Source: Desulfolithobacter dissulfuricans
Lineage (GTDB): Bacteria > Desulfobacterota > Desulfobulbia > Desulfobulbales > Desulfobulbaceae
Direction of reading: 5' to 3'
Length of the DNA: 64,000 nt
Assembly (NCBI RefSeq): GCF_025998535.1
Contig: NZ_AP024233.1
Span: forward strand, 1,992,001 to 2,056,000
Shown here: positions 46,754 through 58,565 of the stretch, one piece after another
Position numbering within the stretch: position 1 is the first letter of the stretch
How the letters are laid out: each line of letters opens with the position of its first letter
Translations under genes and position numbers: made by a program
Notes under the pieces: model-generated
What the model saw: the letters and a program-made list of their open reading frames with translations, nothing else
Database searches by the model: none
What the model was told of the DNA's origin: nothing

Positions 46754-48442
46754 TTGAAGTTTCTCTGCACTGCTCTGATATTCATCGGGGTCATCCTGCT
46801 GGCCCTGTCGCTTTTCTGCATCAAGAAGATTTGCGATAAAAACGACCGGATCTGTACGGGGTGGAAATTTCTCGCCTTCCTGGTCCTCCTCTTCATCGGC
46901 GGTTACATGACCTATGGGTTCATGATGAACGAATCGGCCATGTCGATGGATAATATCATCACCTCGCTTATCCTGTTTGGCGGCGCCATCTTTGTCATCA
47001 CCGTGGTCCGGCTGTCCAACATCACCATTGATCATATGGACCTGCTGGCCAGGAAGGAACGCCACCGGGCCACCCATGACGAGCTCACAGAGCTGCCCAA
47101 CCGGACGCTTTTCCAGGAACGGCTCGATTCCACCCTGGCCATGTGCCGGCGCAACCGGGAGCCTCTGGCCATTCTGATGATGGATCTGGTCCGGTTCAAG
47201 GAGATCAACGACTCCCTGGGCCATTTCTACGGTGACTATCTTCTCCAGGAAGTGGCCCACCGGCTGAGCAGGGTCTTTCGCCGGGAATCGGATACCCTGG
47301 CCCGTCTGGGCGGTGACGAGTTCGGCGTCCTGCTCCGCAGCGGCGAGGAAGAGGCCATCCGGATGTGTCAGCATATCGCCGAGGTCATCGACCAGCCGTT
47401 CATGATTGAAGGCCATAACCTGAATGTGGGCATCAGTATCGGCATCGCCATATTCCCGGAACATGGCCAGGACAGTGAAACCCTGATCCAGCATGCCGAC
47501 ATCGCCATGTATGAGGCCAAACGGAACGAGGTGGTCTACTCGGTCTTTGATGCCGAACAGGACCGCTCCACCTGGAACCGGTTGATCATGGTGGGCCAGC
47601 TGCGCGATGCGGTCAAGCGCAAGCAGTTTGTCCTCCACTACCAGCCCAAAGTCGCCCTCCAGCAGAAGGAGCCCTGCAGTCTGGAGGCCCTGATCCGCTG
47701 GCACCATCCCCAGGGAAAATACATCTACCCCAACGACTTCATTCCGCTGGTGGAACAGGCCGGACTTTCCAAGACACTCACCCTCTGGGTCCTTGGCGAG
47801 GCCATGGGGCAGATCAAAAAATGGTCCCGGGAGTCCGTATCGCTCACCGTATCGGTCAACCTCTCCATCAAGAACCTCCACGACCTGGACTTTCCTGCCG
47901 CGGTCCGCAAGCTGCTGGACAAATTCGAACTCGACCCCTCCCAGCTCTGCCTGGAACTCACCGAGAGCTCCATGGTCATGGACCAGGAGCGGGTCTTCAA
48001 GGTGGTGCACATGCTGCGGGATCTCGGCATCAGGCTGTCCATGGATGATTTCGGTACCGGCTACTCCTCCATAGCCTACCTGCGCAAGTTCCCGGTTCAG
48101 GAAATCAAGATAGACAAATCCCTTATCCGGGATATCCTTGACAACGAGGACTCCAAGGCCATTGTCCAGTCAACCATCGATCTGGCCCATTCCATCGACT
48201 GCTGCGTGGTGGCCGAAGGGGTGGAAAACGAACAGATTCTCAGACAACTTACCCAGATGGGTTGCGACATGATACAGGGCTTCTATGTCTGCCGCCCCTG
48301 CCAGCCGACGAACTGGTCACCTGGCTGCGCCAGACGTCCTGGTGCAAACCGCAATCCTGATGTTTTGCACCCCGCGCCGCCGGTTGTCCGCCCCAGGCCA
48401 AGCCGTTTCTTTTTTATTGCAATCCCTCCCGCCACCTCCTAG
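46754..48442 (+). CDS. GGDEF-EAL c-di-GMP signalling protein with shifted C-terminus
   Basis: Starts at TTG 46754 with AGGA upstream; the nearby ATG is out of frame. Three hydrophobic helices in the first 95 residues are followed by a GGDEF domain with intact LGGDEF near residue 190 and an EAL domain with intact SLEALIRW near residue 312 and DDFGTGYSS. Both catalytic motifs look intact. After FYVCRP the frame is shifted at the CCCC run 48295-48298; one more C gives PLPADELVTWLRQT and a natural stop at 48360, the expected EAL end. The visible stop is at 48442. It would make or break c-di-GMP at the inner membrane. Confidence 0.88.
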   Translation: MKFLCTALIFIGVILLALSLFCIKKICDKNDRICTGWKFLAFLVLLFIGGYMTYGFMMNESAMSMDNIITSLILFGGAIFVITVVRLSNITIDHMDLLARKERHRATHDELTELPNRTLFQERLDSTLAMCRRNREPLAILMMDLVRFKEINDSLGHFYGDYLLQEVAHRLSRVFRRESDTLARLGGDEFGVLLRSGEEEAIRMCQHIAEVIDQPFMIEGHNLNVGISIGIAIFPEHGQDSETLIQHADIAMYEAKRNEVVYSVFDAEQDRSTWNRLIMVGQLRDAVKRKQFVLHYQPKVALQQKEPCSLEALIRWHHPQGKYIYPNDFIPLVEQAGLSKTLTLWVLGEAMGQIKKWSRESVSLTVSVNLSIKNLHDLDFPAAVRKLLDKFELDPSQLCLELTESSMVMDQERVFKVVHMLRDLGIRLSMDDFGTGYSSIAYLRKFPVQEIKIDKSLIRDILDNEDSKAIVQSTIDLAHSIDCCVVAEGVENEQILRQLTQMGCDMIQGFYVCRPCQPTNWSPGCARRPGANRNPDVLHPAPPVVRPRPSRFFFIAIPPATS

Positions 48443-48549
48443 AATTGACACAACTTGCTATACTTAATCATGGCCATATTCCATGTTCCACTAGCAAAAC
48501 AACAAAATAGCGAGAGACTAATCGCTACCACAGAGGAGTACTTTCCCGC

Positions 48550-50603
48550 ATGCTCAACAATCTTCGTTTTGTGTACAAACTGCTGGCCTCGTTTTCCGTT
48601 GTCATCCTGATCCTGATCGGTGTGGGTTTTATCGGCCATAACGGGATCGGCAAGATCAGTGCCTCCATCGGCGAGATAAACAGAACAACTCCACTCATGA
48701 CCGCCGCCACCGAGATGCAGCTCTCGGTCAGCCAGGACATGACCATGATCATGGAAATGCTCGCGGCCGAACGGCCTGAGCAGCTGCAGAAGGCCTGGCA
48801 GCAGCACCAGGAGCTGGTGTCCCGGTTCGACACCTTTGCCAGGGCCATTTTAAATGGGGCCCAGACTCCTGAAGGGATTATCTACCCGACCAGGGATAAA
48901 GAGCTGCAAACCATTGTCAGGCAGGCCCAGGAAATGCACGACACCGCCTTTCAGCCGCTGATCGACCAGATACACCAGATGGTCACCATGCGGCTTTCAG
49001 GGCGGGAAATGGACAATGCAAAACTCAGCAGAATCGATGACCGGGCAGATGGTGTCGGCACCCGGATGCTCGAGCTGCTGGGCGGCATTGAAGAGAAAGT
49101 GCACGAAAACATCAACAGGGCCCAGGCAAGCGCCCTCAAGGCGGCATCCGTCTCGGATCGGCTTATACTCATCGCCATCCTCCTCGGCGTGGCGGTGGCT
49201 TTTGTCTTCAGCCTGATCATGGCCCGCTCCATCACCGGCATGGTGCTGAAAACAGTGGACTTCGCAAAGACCCTGGCCAGCGGTGATTTCAGCGGCCGGC
49301 TGGACATTGATCAGAAGGACGAAATCGGCCAGCTGGCCATGGCCCTCAACGAGATGGCCTCCCAGCTGCAGAAGATGTTTGCCGACATCCAGCGGGGGCA
49401 GATACCCTGCTCATCGCCTCGGAGGAGCTCAACCGGGTCTCGCAGCAGATGACCGAAGGATCGGACCACACCTCGGAGAAATCAAGCCTGGTCGCCACGG
49501 CCGCCGAAGAGATGAGCGCCAACATGAATTCCGTGGCCGCGGCCATTGAGCAGGCCTCAACCAACATCAACATGATCGCCGCCGCCATCGGGGAGATGAC
49601 CTCCACGGTGGACGAGATCGCCCAGAACGCCGAACGGGCCCAGTCCATCACCGGCAAGGCCGTTTCCCGGGCCGGCAGCACCACCGACAATGTCAACCGA
49701 CTCGGTGAGGCGGCCCAGCAGATCAACAAGGTCACCGAGGTCATCACCGAGATCTCCGAACAGACCAATCTCCTGGCTCTCAACGCCACCATCGAGGCGG
49801 CCCGGGCCGGCGAGGCCGGCAAGGGGTTTGCCGTGGTCGCCAACGAAATCAAGGAACTGGCCAAGCAGACCGCCGAGGCGACCCAGGAGATACGCGGCCG
49901 GATCGAAGGCATCCAGCAGACCACCGGCACCACTGTGACGGAGATTGTCGAGATATCCGAGGTCATCAACGAGATCAACGATACGGTTTCCGAGATCGCC
50001 CTCTCGGTGGAGGAACAGGCCAGAACAACGAGGGAGATATCCGACAACATTTCCCAGGCCTCGCAGGGCATCCAGGAAGTCAATGAAAACGTCGCCCAGG
50101 GCTCCATGGTCGTCGGCGAAATAGCCAGAGACATCCACGAGGTGAAGGTCAACGCCGTCCGCTCGGCCGAGGACAGTGAAGAGGTCAAGAGCAACGTGGA
50201 CGAACTGGCAAGCCTGGCCGGCGAGATGAAGGAGATGGTGGCCAACTTCAACATCGGTCCGGAGAGATTCGACATCGGCCGGGTCAAGCGGGATCACCTG
50301 GCCTGGAAGAGCCGCCTGAATGACATCGTCAAGGGACGGATCCATATGCAGCCCCAGGAGGTCACCACCGAGCACCAGTGCAACTTCGGCAAGTGGCTGG
50401 CCAGCCCCGAAAGCCAGCACCTCAAGGACCACCCCGTCTATCCCCGGGTAATAACTGAGCACGAAAAGGTCCACGCCCTGGCCCGCAAGGTCGTCGCCGC
50501 GGTCAACCAGGGGCAGCTGGAGGAAACCCGGACGCTTCTCCGGGAGTTCAACACCACCCGGCTCAATCTTTTCCAGGCCCTGGATGAGCTCTACCAGGGA
50601 TAA
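48550..50603 (+). pseudogene. Methyl-accepting chemotaxis protein with C-terminal CZB domain, frameshifted
   Basis: First frame: membrane helix at residues about 10-30, a periplasmic four-helix sensor, a second helix near 198-220 and a HAMP domain. The frame breaks in the GGGGG run 49394-49398; one more G continues as [18 protein letters not shown] into the second frame. That holds the signalling hairpin ([39 protein letters not shown]) and ends with a zinc-binding CZB domain ([10 protein letters not shown], then [10 protein letters not shown], and HEKVHALA). CZB domains sense zinc or hypochlorite in studied receptors. Confidence 0.87.
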
Positions 50604-50710
50604 GTTTCCACAGGCGCTGCCACCTCCCGTGTTTTCCCCGGGTGGTGGCAGCACCCGGTTCACCACCGGGATACCGTTGGAATCCGGTTACCCATTTCCC
50701 ATAACACTTC

Positions 50711-53392
50711 ATGAAGACAGTACCCGACGAAACAAAATCCATCAGAAGGCGGATACTCATCCCGGTCGGGGTCGTTTTAATTTCTCTCCTGGTGCTCCTG
50801 ATGGTCAGCCTTGCCTGGCTCCAGCAGAAACACATCAACACCTCGGTGGACAGGCAGGTTCATGCCGCCCGCAAGCTGTTCAGTTCCTCCATGGCCCATA
50901 ACGCCCTGCTCATGGACAACCTGCTGCGGATCTACGGCGAGAATCCCGGGATCATCCAGGCCTTCCGCGACCGGGACCGGAACCGGCTGGCCCAGGTGTA
51001 CAACCACATCTACCGTCAGCTGCGAAACGATGCAGCCATAACCAGCTTTGCCTTCCTGGAAGCGGACGGCAAGGTTTTCTATCGCTCCCATCAACCGGAG
51101 AAACATGGCGATTATCTCTATCATTTCAGACTGAAGCCCGAAGCTGCACGGCCCGGAAAGATTTTTTCCAAGGTGGTCGTCGGAGTGCGCGGCAACCTGA
51201 AACTCAGGGTTTTCTACCCACTCTACCATGAGGGCAAACTGCTGGGCTACCTGGCCCATGCCAAGGGGATCGACGCCATTACCGGCAACATCAAGCAGGT
51301 CCTCGGGGTAGACCTCATCTTCCTGGCCAGGAAAACCATCCTCCAGAACAACCAGATCAGGGAGCGGCTCGGGACGGCCAGAGGTGCGGGATCAGCATAC
51401 ACCTTTTCCGATTACATCTTCCTGGCCTCCACCCTGGACCGGCTGTCCCCCACCATGGTGAAAGCCCTGAACAGGGCCATGGCGAAACGGCCGAACCAGA
51501 TCTTCACCTTCAAGGCGGACAACCAGGTCTATGCCGGCAAGACCATCCCGCTGATCAATCCAGACGACTCCTATATCTCCGACATTGTCCTGCTCAACGA
51601 CATCACCGACGAAACCGCCCGCCTTTATCGCCTCACCGGTGTCCTGGCGGCCTTCTCCGTCCTTATGGGTGGCCTGCTGTTTCTCTTTTTCTATCGCCAT
51701 GCCAGCCGGATACAGGATCGTCTGGTCACGGCCCGGGCAAAGCTCCAGGATGAAATCGAAGAGCGAAAAAAGGTCGAACGCTCCCTCCACGAAGTCAACA
51801 CTACCCTGGCCCAGCGGATCGATGAACGCACCCGGGCCCTGCAGCAGGCCAACAGGGAACTGCAGGCCTCGACCGCCCGCTTCCAGACAGTGATGGACAG
51901 TCTCGACGCCCTGGTTTACGTGGCGGATATGGAGACCTATGAAATCCTCTTCATCAACCGCTACGGAGCCGAAATCTGGGGCGACATTACCGGCAAGATC
52001 TGCTGGCAGACCCTGCAGTCGGGCCAGGACGGACCATGTGAATTCTGCACCAACAAGTATCTTCTGAACGAGGACGGGACCCCGGGCCCCACCCATGTAT
52101 GGGAGCATCAGAACCTGGTCACCGGGGACTGGTTCGAATGCCGTGACCAGGCCATCCACTGGACAGACGGCCGCATCGTGCGGATGGAGATCGCCACCGA
52201 CATCAACCGTCGCAAACAGGACGAGGAAGAGAAAAAAAGTTTACAGAGCCAGCTCTTCCAGGCCCAGAAGATGGAATCCATCGGTCGGTTCACCGGCGGC
52301 ATAGCCCATGATTTCAACAATTTCCTCACCCCCGTGGTCGGCTACAGCGAGCTGCTCCTCATGCGGCGCGACCTTGATCCGGCGGTGAAAAAAAGTATCG
52401 AGTCTATCCAGTCGGCCGGGCGCAAGGCAAGCCACCTGGTCGAGCAGCTCCTGGCTCTCAGCCGCCGGCAGATTCTCCACATGGAGACCGTCAACCTCAA
52501 TACGATCCTCCACGACATGACCCGAATCCTCAGCCGGATCATCGGCGAAGACATCTCCATCGAGCTGTGTATCCAGGATGATCTCGGCCCGATCAAGGGT
52601 GACACGGGTCAGCTCGAGCAGGTCATCATGAACCTGGCGGTCAATGCCAGGGACGCCCTGCCAGAAGGAGGTAAGTTGATTTTCGAGACCGGGACAGTGG
52701 TCCTGGATGAGAATTATACCAGCCGGCATCCGGAAATATCCCCCGGCACCTATACCATGTTCTGTGTCACAGATACCGGCAAAGGCATCCCCCGGGAGGT
52801 TCTGGAACGGATCTTCGATCCCTTCTTCACCACCAAGCAACAGGGCAAGGGGACCGGCCTGGGCCTGGCGACGGTCTACGGTATCGTCAAGCAGCACAAG
52901 GGTCATATTTTTGTCTACAGCGAACCGGAAATAGGGACCACCTTCAAGATCTATTTCCCCCTGGCCAGTGAGGAAACTGATTCGCCCGGTGTCTCTGTCC
53001 AGGAGAAAAAATCCATGCCCGGCGGCCGGGAGACCATCCTGGTGGTCGATGACGAGGAATCGGTCCGTCAACTGCTCGCCGACACCCTCACGCCCATCGG
53101 CTATACCATCTTCGAGGCCGCCACCGGTGAAGAGGCCGTGGAGCTGGTGCAGACCAAGGCTCCGGATGTGGATCTTCTGCTCACCGATGTCATCATGCCC
53201 GGCATGAACGGCAAGGAACTGGCCTCCAGGCTGCAGGCCGTCTATCCCCACCTCAAGGTGCTGTTCATCTCCGGCTATACCGACAACCTGATCGTCAAGC
53301 AGGGGATCCTGGAGCCGGGCATCCAGCTGCTGAGCAAACCGGTCATTCCCTCGGTCCTGACCGCCAGAATCCGGGAAATCATGGACCGGTGA
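50711..53392 (+). CDS. Hybrid histidine kinase: periplasmic sensor, PAS, kinase, receiver
   Basis: 893 residues. Two helices (about 12-35 and 305-325) flank a periplasmic dCache-like sensor. A coiled linker, a PAS domain (about 385-500) with the unusual GPCEFCTN motif, HisKA with [21 protein letters not shown], an ATPase with [14 protein letters not shown] and DTGKGIP, and a C-terminal receiver with [20 protein letters not shown] and Lys in LLSKPV follow. Its PAS is closely related to that of the broken kinase at 6771. The partner regulator is not clear. Confidence 0.9.
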   Translation: MKTVPDETKSIRRRILIPVGVVLISLLVLLMVSLAWLQQKHINTSVDRQVHAARKLFSSSMAHNALLMDNLLRIYGENPGIIQAFRDRDRNRLAQVYNHIYRQLRNDAAITSFAFLEADGKVFYRSHQPEKHGDYLYHFRLKPEAARPGKIFSKVVVGVRGNLKLRVFYPLYHEGKLLGYLAHAKGIDAITGNIKQVLGVDLIFLARKTILQNNQIRERLGTARGAGSAYTFSDYIFLASTLDRLSPTMVKALNRAMAKRPNQIFTFKADNQVYAGKTIPLINPDDSYISDIVLLNDITDETARLYRLTGVLAAFSVLMGGLLFLFFYRHASRIQDRLVTARAKLQDEIEERKKVERSLHEVNTTLAQRIDERTRALQQANRELQASTARFQTVMDSLDALVYVADMETYEILFINRYGAEIWGDITGKICWQTLQSGQDGPCEFCTNKYLLNEDGTPGPTHVWEHQNLVTGDWFECRDQAIHWTDGRIVRMEIATDINRRKQDEEEKKSLQSQLFQAQKMESIGRFTGGIAHDFNNFLTPVVGYSELLLMRRDLDPAVKKSIESIQSAGRKASHLVEQLLALSRRQILHMETVNLNTILHDMTRILSRIIGEDISIELCIQDDLGPIKGDTGQLEQVIMNLAVNARDALPEGGKLIFETGTVVLDENYTSRHPEISPGTYTMFCVTDTGKGIPREVLERIFDPFFTTKQQGKGTGLGLATVYGIVKQHKGHIFVYSEPEIGTTFKIYFPLASEETDSPGVSVQEKKSMPGGRETILVVDDEESVRQLLADTLTPIGYTIFEAATGEEAVELVQTKAPDVDLLLTDVIMPGMNGKELASRLQAVYPHLKVLFISGYTDNLIVKQGILEPGIQLLSKPVIPSVLTARIREIMDR

Positions 53393-53426
53393 CAGGTCCG
53401 GCCTCCCAACTCAAATCCCTGCGCCC

Positions 53427-53639
53427 ATGGATCTCGACCAGGACATGATGGCCCGCCTCAAGCCCGGCTGTATCTGCCAGGGTATCCGGCTCCACCGGCT
53501 CATCGAGGCCGTGGATACCGGCGCCGACAGTTTCGAGGCCGTGGCCCGGCTCACTGGGATAGGAAACGGTTCCTGCGGCGGACGCCGGTGCCGGAAGAAA
53601 GTGGAAGAGCTCCTGGCCAGGCGGAGAGGCGAAAGGTAA
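53427..53639 (+). CDS. BFD-like [2Fe-2S]-binding small protein
   Basis: 70 residues with KPGCICQGIRLHRLIEAV and a second Cys pair in GNGSCGGRRC. The spacing and the all-helical surround fit the BFD-like [2Fe-2S] domain found in bacterioferritin-associated ferredoxin and NirB, although the second pair is CxxxxC instead of the usual CxxC. Possible role: electron carrier or iron-store partner. It lies just after the hybrid kinase, convergent with the glycosyltransferase. Confidence 0.65.
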   Translation: MDLDQDMMARLKPGCICQGIRLHRLIEAVDTGADSFEAVARLTGIGNGSCGGRRCRKKVEELLARRRGER

Positions 53640-53650
53640 ACAAAGTCGTA

Positions 53651-54763
53651 TCAGTCCGGCCGGCAGAGCTGCTCCAGGCGGCGGAGCATGAGCTGATAGT
53701 TTTTCCGCAGATCATGGCGGACCTTCACATGCTCCCGGGCCGCCCGGCCCATGGTCCGTCGCCTTTCACGATCATCCAGCAGGGTCTGGATATGGGCCCT
53801 GAACCGTTGCGGTTCCCGGGCCGCCGAGAGCAGGCCAGTCACACCGTGGCGGACCACGGTGGCAGCACCCCAGTCACCACAGGCCACCACCGGCAGGCCG
53901 CAGGCCTGGGCCTCGAGATAGACCATGCCCAGGGACTCCTCGATTCCAGGAAATACAAAGAGATCGGCCGCGGAATAGTACTGGTACAGTGTTGCCCGCT
54001 CTACCTTACCGACAAAACAGTACTCCTTCCCAAGCTGGTCCCGGGCCGCCCGTTCCAGCATCTGCCGTTCCTGGCCATCGCCGACAATCAGCAGATGAAA
54101 CCGCTGTCCCTGTTCCCTCAACAAAGCACAGGCCTCGATCACCTGTAGAATGCCCCTGGTCTTGACCCCAGGCCGGAACATGGCTGCGGTGAGGATCACC
54201 GGTGATTGCAGTTGAAGGCGGGAGCAAAGAGACTTCCGGGCCTGGGGATCAAAGGAAAACTCTTCGGGATACAGCCCGGGAGCGATATAGACCACCTTTT
54301 CCCTGGGCAGCAGCCTGAGAAGATTTTTCTCATCCACCAACTTGTTAGTAAGGACCAGGGAGGCCGCCTGCAGCACCTTCCGGTTGATAAGAAAACCAGG
54401 CAGGGTTTTCAGACTGCGCCTTCTCTTGGTGGAATAGATCCCCTGGAACACTACATACGCAATCCCCAACCGGCGGGCGCACGACATGCCCAGCAGGTCC
54501 GGAGCCTTGTAGTAGGAATGATAGGTACACCAGATATCAGGCGGGTTGTGACGGTAGCGGCGCACCACCCTCCTGTATTCGAGCAGCAGGCGCAGCCAGG
54601 CCGACGGCTTCCAGTAAAACCAGCGGCAGCGCAGCCTGCTGGCCACCTCCACCTCCTGGCCACTGTCTCTCAAAAAGGAGAGAATTTCCCGGCCGATCAC
54701 CTGGTCCCCGGAGGGATTGGGGGCGTCGGGCGACTTGAAAGGCATGTAATAGGCAAGGCGCAT
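53651..54763 (-). CDS. Group 1 glycosyltransferase (GT-B fold)
   Basis: About 370 residues from the ATG at 54763 (MRLAYYMPFKSPD). The C-terminal donor-site text includes FVGKVERATLYQYYSAADLFVFPGIEESLGMVYLEAQACGLPVVACG, the GT4 signature with its E-x7-E-like pair. The N-terminal part is the acceptor fold. The sugar and acceptor cannot be named; lipid- or LPS-linked glycan synthesis is likely. It is divergent from the next glycosyltransferase across the 170-bp repeat. Confidence 0.85.
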   Translation of the reverse strand: MRLAYYMPFKSPDAPNPSGDQVIGREILSFLRDSGQEVEVASRLRCRWFYWKPSAWLRLLLEYRRVVRRYRHNPPDIWCTYHSYYKAPDLLGMSCARRLGIAYVVFQGIYSTKRRRSLKTLPGFLINRKVLQAASLVLTNKLVDEKNLLRLLPREKVVYIAPGLYPEEFSFDPQARKSLCSRLQLQSPVILTAAMFRPGVKTRGILQVIEACALLREQGQRFHLLIVGDGQERQMLERAARDQLGKEYCFVGKVERATLYQYYSAADLFVFPGIEESLGMVYLEAQACGLPVVACGDWGAATVVRHGVTGLLSAAREPQRFRAHIQTLLDDRERRRTMGRAAREHVKVRHDLRKNYQLMLRRLEQLCRPD

Positions 54764-54779
54764 CAATAATATCTCTTTG

Positions 54780-54949
54780 TGATTACCACCAATCTTCAGC
54801 ATTGAAACCGGTGTCGACCTCACTTGTTTCACGGGACGCCATAAACCCGTCCCTGGGGGCTTGACTGTGGCCATCCAGGCCACAGACACCCGTGAAACAA
54901 GGGAGGCCGACACCTTCAGGCATCGGTGGCTGAATTTCAGTGGTAATCA
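54780..54949. repeat. 170-bp inverted-repeat element (MITE-like), long copy
   Basis: Bounded by TGATTACCA and TGGTAATCA. The two arms match for about 60 bases with some gaps, including CTTGTTTCACGGG on the left and its reverse complement on the right. The middle holds another dyad (CTGTGGCC...GGCCACAG). The 61-bp sequence at 10276-10336 is a deletion form. It lies between divergent glycosyltransferase genes and could affect both promoters. Confidence 0.65.
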
Positions 54950-55025
54950 AATATCTCTTTGTTCCGGCCAGGCGAAGATTTTGTCCCTTGGCGGTCATCC
55001 GCGAGTGTACTACAATACATCGACC

Positions 55026-56234
55026 ATGACGGAGATGCCACGACTCGATATCCTTCTCTATGCCCACGATGGCCGTGGACTGGGCCATGCCAGCCGGACC
55101 ATCGCCATCGGCATGGCCATCAGGCGCCTCTATCCCAGCCTGCGAGTGGCCCTGGTAACCGGCTGCAGCTTTTCCCGGGAACTTATCGGCAACGTCCCCC
55201 TGGACTGGATCAAACTGCCCTCCTACGAGACCAGGGTCATTAATGGCCGATCCCGCGGCATTACCGGCAAAAGCGGCTACAGCGACCAGGAGCTTGGCCG
55301 ACTGCGGACCAGGATGCTCGAAGATCTCGTCCGCCTCTACCGGCCCAGGATGGTGCTGGTGGATCACCAGCCCCAGGGCAAGCACCGGGAACTGCTCCGG
55401 GCCATTGAAACAAGCCAGAAAGACCGAACCAGGTGGGTACTCGGCGTCCGCGGAGTGACCGGGGCCGTACCGCAGACCCGCTCCGACCTGGCGGCGGAGC
55501 TCTTTCGCTCCAGCTACCATGGTATACTCTGGTACGGGGACAGCCGCGTACTCGGCACCGACCACCTGGAGCAGCTCCGGCAGCGGTTCGGCACTGAGCC
55601 CGTGGAGTGCGGCTATGTGAGCCGCCTGGCCCAGCTTCTCCATTTCCAGGCCGAATCGCCACCAGGGACAGTCCCGACCATGGCCGGGACCATGGCCATC
55701 CCATGGCAGGGTGAACAGACCCTCGAACTCCTGGGCCTGCTCCCGGACGTACTACACCGGTTCGGACCCGGTCCGGGCCTGTGGACCATCTTTGTCCCGG
55801 ACCTGCCCGATCCGCTCTGGCAGCGCCATCTGGACAGTTTGAGAGCCATTGACCACGTCCGGGTAGAACCGGTATCGGCCAGCTACGTCCAGGCCCTTGT
55901 CAACTCGCGGACCGCTGTTATCTACGGAGGATACAACAGTGTGGTCGATATCCTCCATACCGGAATACCGGCGGTCGTCCTCCTGAGAGAGATGCGGGAT
56001 GGTGAGCAACAGCTCCACCTGCGTCTGCTGCGCCACCACGTCGGCGACCAGCTCCGGTTGCTGCCCGAGAAGGACGTCCATCCGGATCAACTTCACACCC
56101 TCCTGGAGGCCCAGCTCAGGCGAAAGAGAGCCCCTTCTTCCGACCATATCTGCCTGACCGGCGCCGAAAACAGCGCCCGCTACCTGCACCGGCTCCTTCA
56201 GGATGATAAAATCACATTCCGGGCTACCATGTAA
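55026..56234 (+). CDS. Family 28-like glycosyltransferase (MurG-like fold)
   Basis: About 402 residues from the ATG at 55026 (MTEMPRLDILLYAHDGRGLGHASRTIAIG). The GxGH start (GRGLGHASR) is typical of MurG/MGDG-synthase type enzymes and the C-terminal text VIYGGYNSVVDILHTGIPAVVLLRE fits the donor-binding part. Longer in-frame starts lie inside the repeat and are unlikely. Its substrate is not known. It is transcribed away from the neighbouring glycosyltransferase. Confidence 0.75.
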   Translation: MTEMPRLDILLYAHDGRGLGHASRTIAIGMAIRRLYPSLRVALVTGCSFSRELIGNVPLDWIKLPSYETRVINGRSRGITGKSGYSDQELGRLRTRMLEDLVRLYRPRMVLVDHQPQGKHRELLRAIETSQKDRTRWVLGVRGVTGAVPQTRSDLAAELFRSSYHGILWYGDSRVLGTDHLEQLRQRFGTEPVECGYVSRLAQLLHFQAESPPGTVPTMAGTMAIPWQGEQTLELLGLLPDVLHRFGPGPGLWTIFVPDLPDPLWQRHLDSLRAIDHVRVEPVSASYVQALVNSRTAVIYGGYNSVVDILHTGIPAVVLLREMRDGEQQLHLRLLRHHVGDQLRLLPEKDVHPDQLHTLLEAQLRRKRAPSSDHICLTGAENSARYLHRLLQDDKITFRATM

Positions 56235-56494
56235 CTCCTGACGCCCCCGGCCGGTCCGCTGGCAAGGGCCAGGCCCCCAGGGACAGAAAAAAAAGCCGGA
56301 TCAGGGCTCCCAAAAAATATGACAATTCCAGCACTTTTCCCTAGGGGGCAGAGTTTTCCCAGCACAATCACCGAAAAAACAGGTGCAATTCGGAGCTGGT
56401 GGAAAACATATTCCTTTGACTTAGCCCAGGCACGGAACATACAATACTCACAGAGACTCAACCGTACAACCAGTTCCATACCAAGGGGATATTC

Positions 56495-58528
56495 ATGGAA
56501 AAAAGCGCGACCGGCCTGATCGCCAGGATTCTCCATCTCGATAGTTTGAGCGTCAGAAAAAAAATCCGGGTACTGACCCGGCTCTTCCTCTTCGTCATCA
56601 CCGCCATGGTGGCCTACACCTCGTTTACCCTCTACCAGCAGAAAAATGACGGCCTGATTATCAATATTGCCGGCCGCCAGAGGATGCTGACCCAGAAATT
56701 CACCAAGGAATTTTTCCTGGCCCTGACCCTGGCCAACGACAATCCGGCCAGGTTCGACACCGGTATGATGGACAAAACCCGGAGGCTGTTCGACCTTTCC
56801 CTGACCGCCCTCGCCTCCGGAGGTGAAACCTACAAAGACCTGGGCATGAAGCAGCCGGTCATGCTGCCGGGAACCGGCAACAGCGCCATCCAGAAGCAAC
56901 TTGCCGAGGTCAGGGATCTGTGGCAGCAGCTCCTGCAGGCCATTGACCAGGTCCAGCCGGGCTCCTACAAGCCCCAGCAGCTTCTGGAGATAAATACCCT
57001 GAGCATCCGGGTGCTGGCCAGCATGAACAAGGCAGTCGGCATGCTGGCCGACAGGGCGGATACCAAAGTCCGCTTTCTCTTCATCTCTCTCATTGTCCTC
57101 TGGATTATCTCCACCCTGGCCGCGAACAGAATCTCCCGCCTCATAGCCGGGCGCATCATAGACCCACTCAAGCTGATGGTAACGGCCACCAAGCGCATCA
57201 CCGACGGGGACCTGAAACAGTATCCGGCTCCTCCCTCGCCAAGCGACGAGCTGGGCTTTGTTGCCAGGCAGATCGATGCCATGCGGCGTGCCCTGAGTGA
57301 CATCATCCACACGGTCCAGCAAAACAGCCGGCAGATGACCCACTCCTCCTATCAGATAGCCAAAATCTCCGGTGAGATTTCAGAGACCAGTGCCAGGGAG
57401 CAGCAGAGCTCCGAGCAGGTACTCCATGCCATCGACTCGCTGCTGGAGATTTCCGACACCGTGAGTACCCATGTGGAACAGGCCCGGGAAACGGTCAGCC
57501 AGACCCGGGCACAGACCGAGGAGGGAATCACCGCGGTCCACCAGAATATCGAAGAACTCTCCGGCACCGTGGAAAGTGTCAACGCCACGGCCGAGCAAAT
57601 GAGTGCCCTGGAAAAGGCCACCGGCCAGATCCACAACATTATAGAATCCATACAGAATATCGCCGACCAGACCAACCTTCTCGCCCTCAACGCCACCATC
57701 GAGGCCGCCCGGGCCGGAGAGGCGGGCAAGGGGTTTGCCGTGGTTGCCAACGAGATCAAGGAACTGGCCCAACAGACCGCGGAGTCCACCACCGAGATCA
57801 CCAACCTGATCAACCATCTGACCGGCAGGGTGGCGGATTCGGTCAAATCCATGCAGCAGGTGGTGGAAAAGGTCCATGTCTCCCAGGAAAAATCCCAGGA
57901 GACGGTCACCGCCTTTGAGGCCATGACCGAGGGAATAAACATGACCATGGGCAGCACAGAGGAAATTGCCCAATTCAACACCCAGCAGATTGACCAGTTG
58001 AACCAGCTCTATGAACGGCTCAATGATCTGTTCGCGGTTCTCTCCGAGAGCACCAAGAAAGCCGATGCCACCGCCCTGGTCGCCGATGACCTGCATTTCA
58101 TCGCCGAAGAACTCAACAAAATGCTGCATCAGTTTGATACCGACCCGATCCATGAAGCGATAAAAAAGGCGCCGGGTGAGAAAAGAAAACATCCGCGGAT
58201 CCTGAACAACATCCGGTTGCAGATCAACCAGAACGGCAACGTGGTCGAAGGAATCACCCGCGACCTGAGTATGGAGGGATTCCGGCTCAAGTGCAGGGAA
58301 CAGCTGGACATGAACCAGAAACAGATCTCGGTAATCGTCTACCTGCCAAGCAGGGAAGCAACCGGGAAAGACAGGACCGTCACGGTCAATGGCCGGTTAC
58401 TGCACATGGAGCGGGAAAACAATTTCTACCTCTACGGGGTGGAATTCGATGCCAGCGACCCGGAGGTACGAAAGAGCATCAGGGAAGTGTTTACCTTTTT
58501 CAACAAACCGTACAGATACGAGGCCTGA
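56495..58528 (+). CDS. Chemoreceptor with NarX/PilJ-type sensor and C-terminal PilZ domain
   Basis: 677 residues. A membrane helix at about 30-45 is followed by a PilJ-type sensor ([22 protein letters not shown]), a second helix near 192-210, HAMP, and the signalling domain with the highly conserved [37 protein letters not shown]. Residues about 565-677 are a PilZ domain with RKHPRILNN (the RxxxR arm) and TRDLSMEGF (DxSxxG), so both c-di-GMP-binding motifs are intact. It would link chemotaxis output to c-di-GMP. The gap before it (56235-56494) holds no gene. Confidence 0.9.
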   Translation: MEKSATGLIARILHLDSLSVRKKIRVLTRLFLFVITAMVAYTSFTLYQQKNDGLIINIAGRQRMLTQKFTKEFFLALTLANDNPARFDTGMMDKTRRLFDLSLTALASGGETYKDLGMKQPVMLPGTGNSAIQKQLAEVRDLWQQLLQAIDQVQPGSYKPQQLLEINTLSIRVLASMNKAVGMLADRADTKVRFLFISLIVLWIISTLAANRISRLIAGRIIDPLKLMVTATKRITDGDLKQYPAPPSPSDELGFVARQIDAMRRALSDIIHTVQQNSRQMTHSSYQIAKISGEISETSAREQQSSEQVLHAIDSLLEISDTVSTHVEQARETVSQTRAQTEEGITAVHQNIEELSGTVESVNATAEQMSALEKATGQIHNIIESIQNIADQTNLLALNATIEAARAGEAGKGFAVVANEIKELAQQTAESTTEITNLINHLTGRVADSVKSMQQVVEKVHVSQEKSQETVTAFEAMTEGINMTMGSTEEIAQFNTQQIDQLNQLYERLNDLFAVLSESTKKADATALVADDLHFIAEELNKMLHQFDTDPIHEAIKKAPGEKRKHPRILNNIRLQINQNGNVVEGITRDLSMEGFRLKCREQLDMNQKQISVIVYLPSREATGKDRTVTVNGRLLHMERENNFYLYGVEFDASDPEVRKSIREVFTFFNKPYRYEA

Positions 58529-58565
58529 GCTGGTTATTCTCCAAGAGATGCCAGGAATGGCCCGT

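Noticed and set aside
56235-56494. c-di-GMP riboswitch before the PilZ chemoreceptor
   Set aside because: No GEMM-like conserved bases could be seen in the leader.
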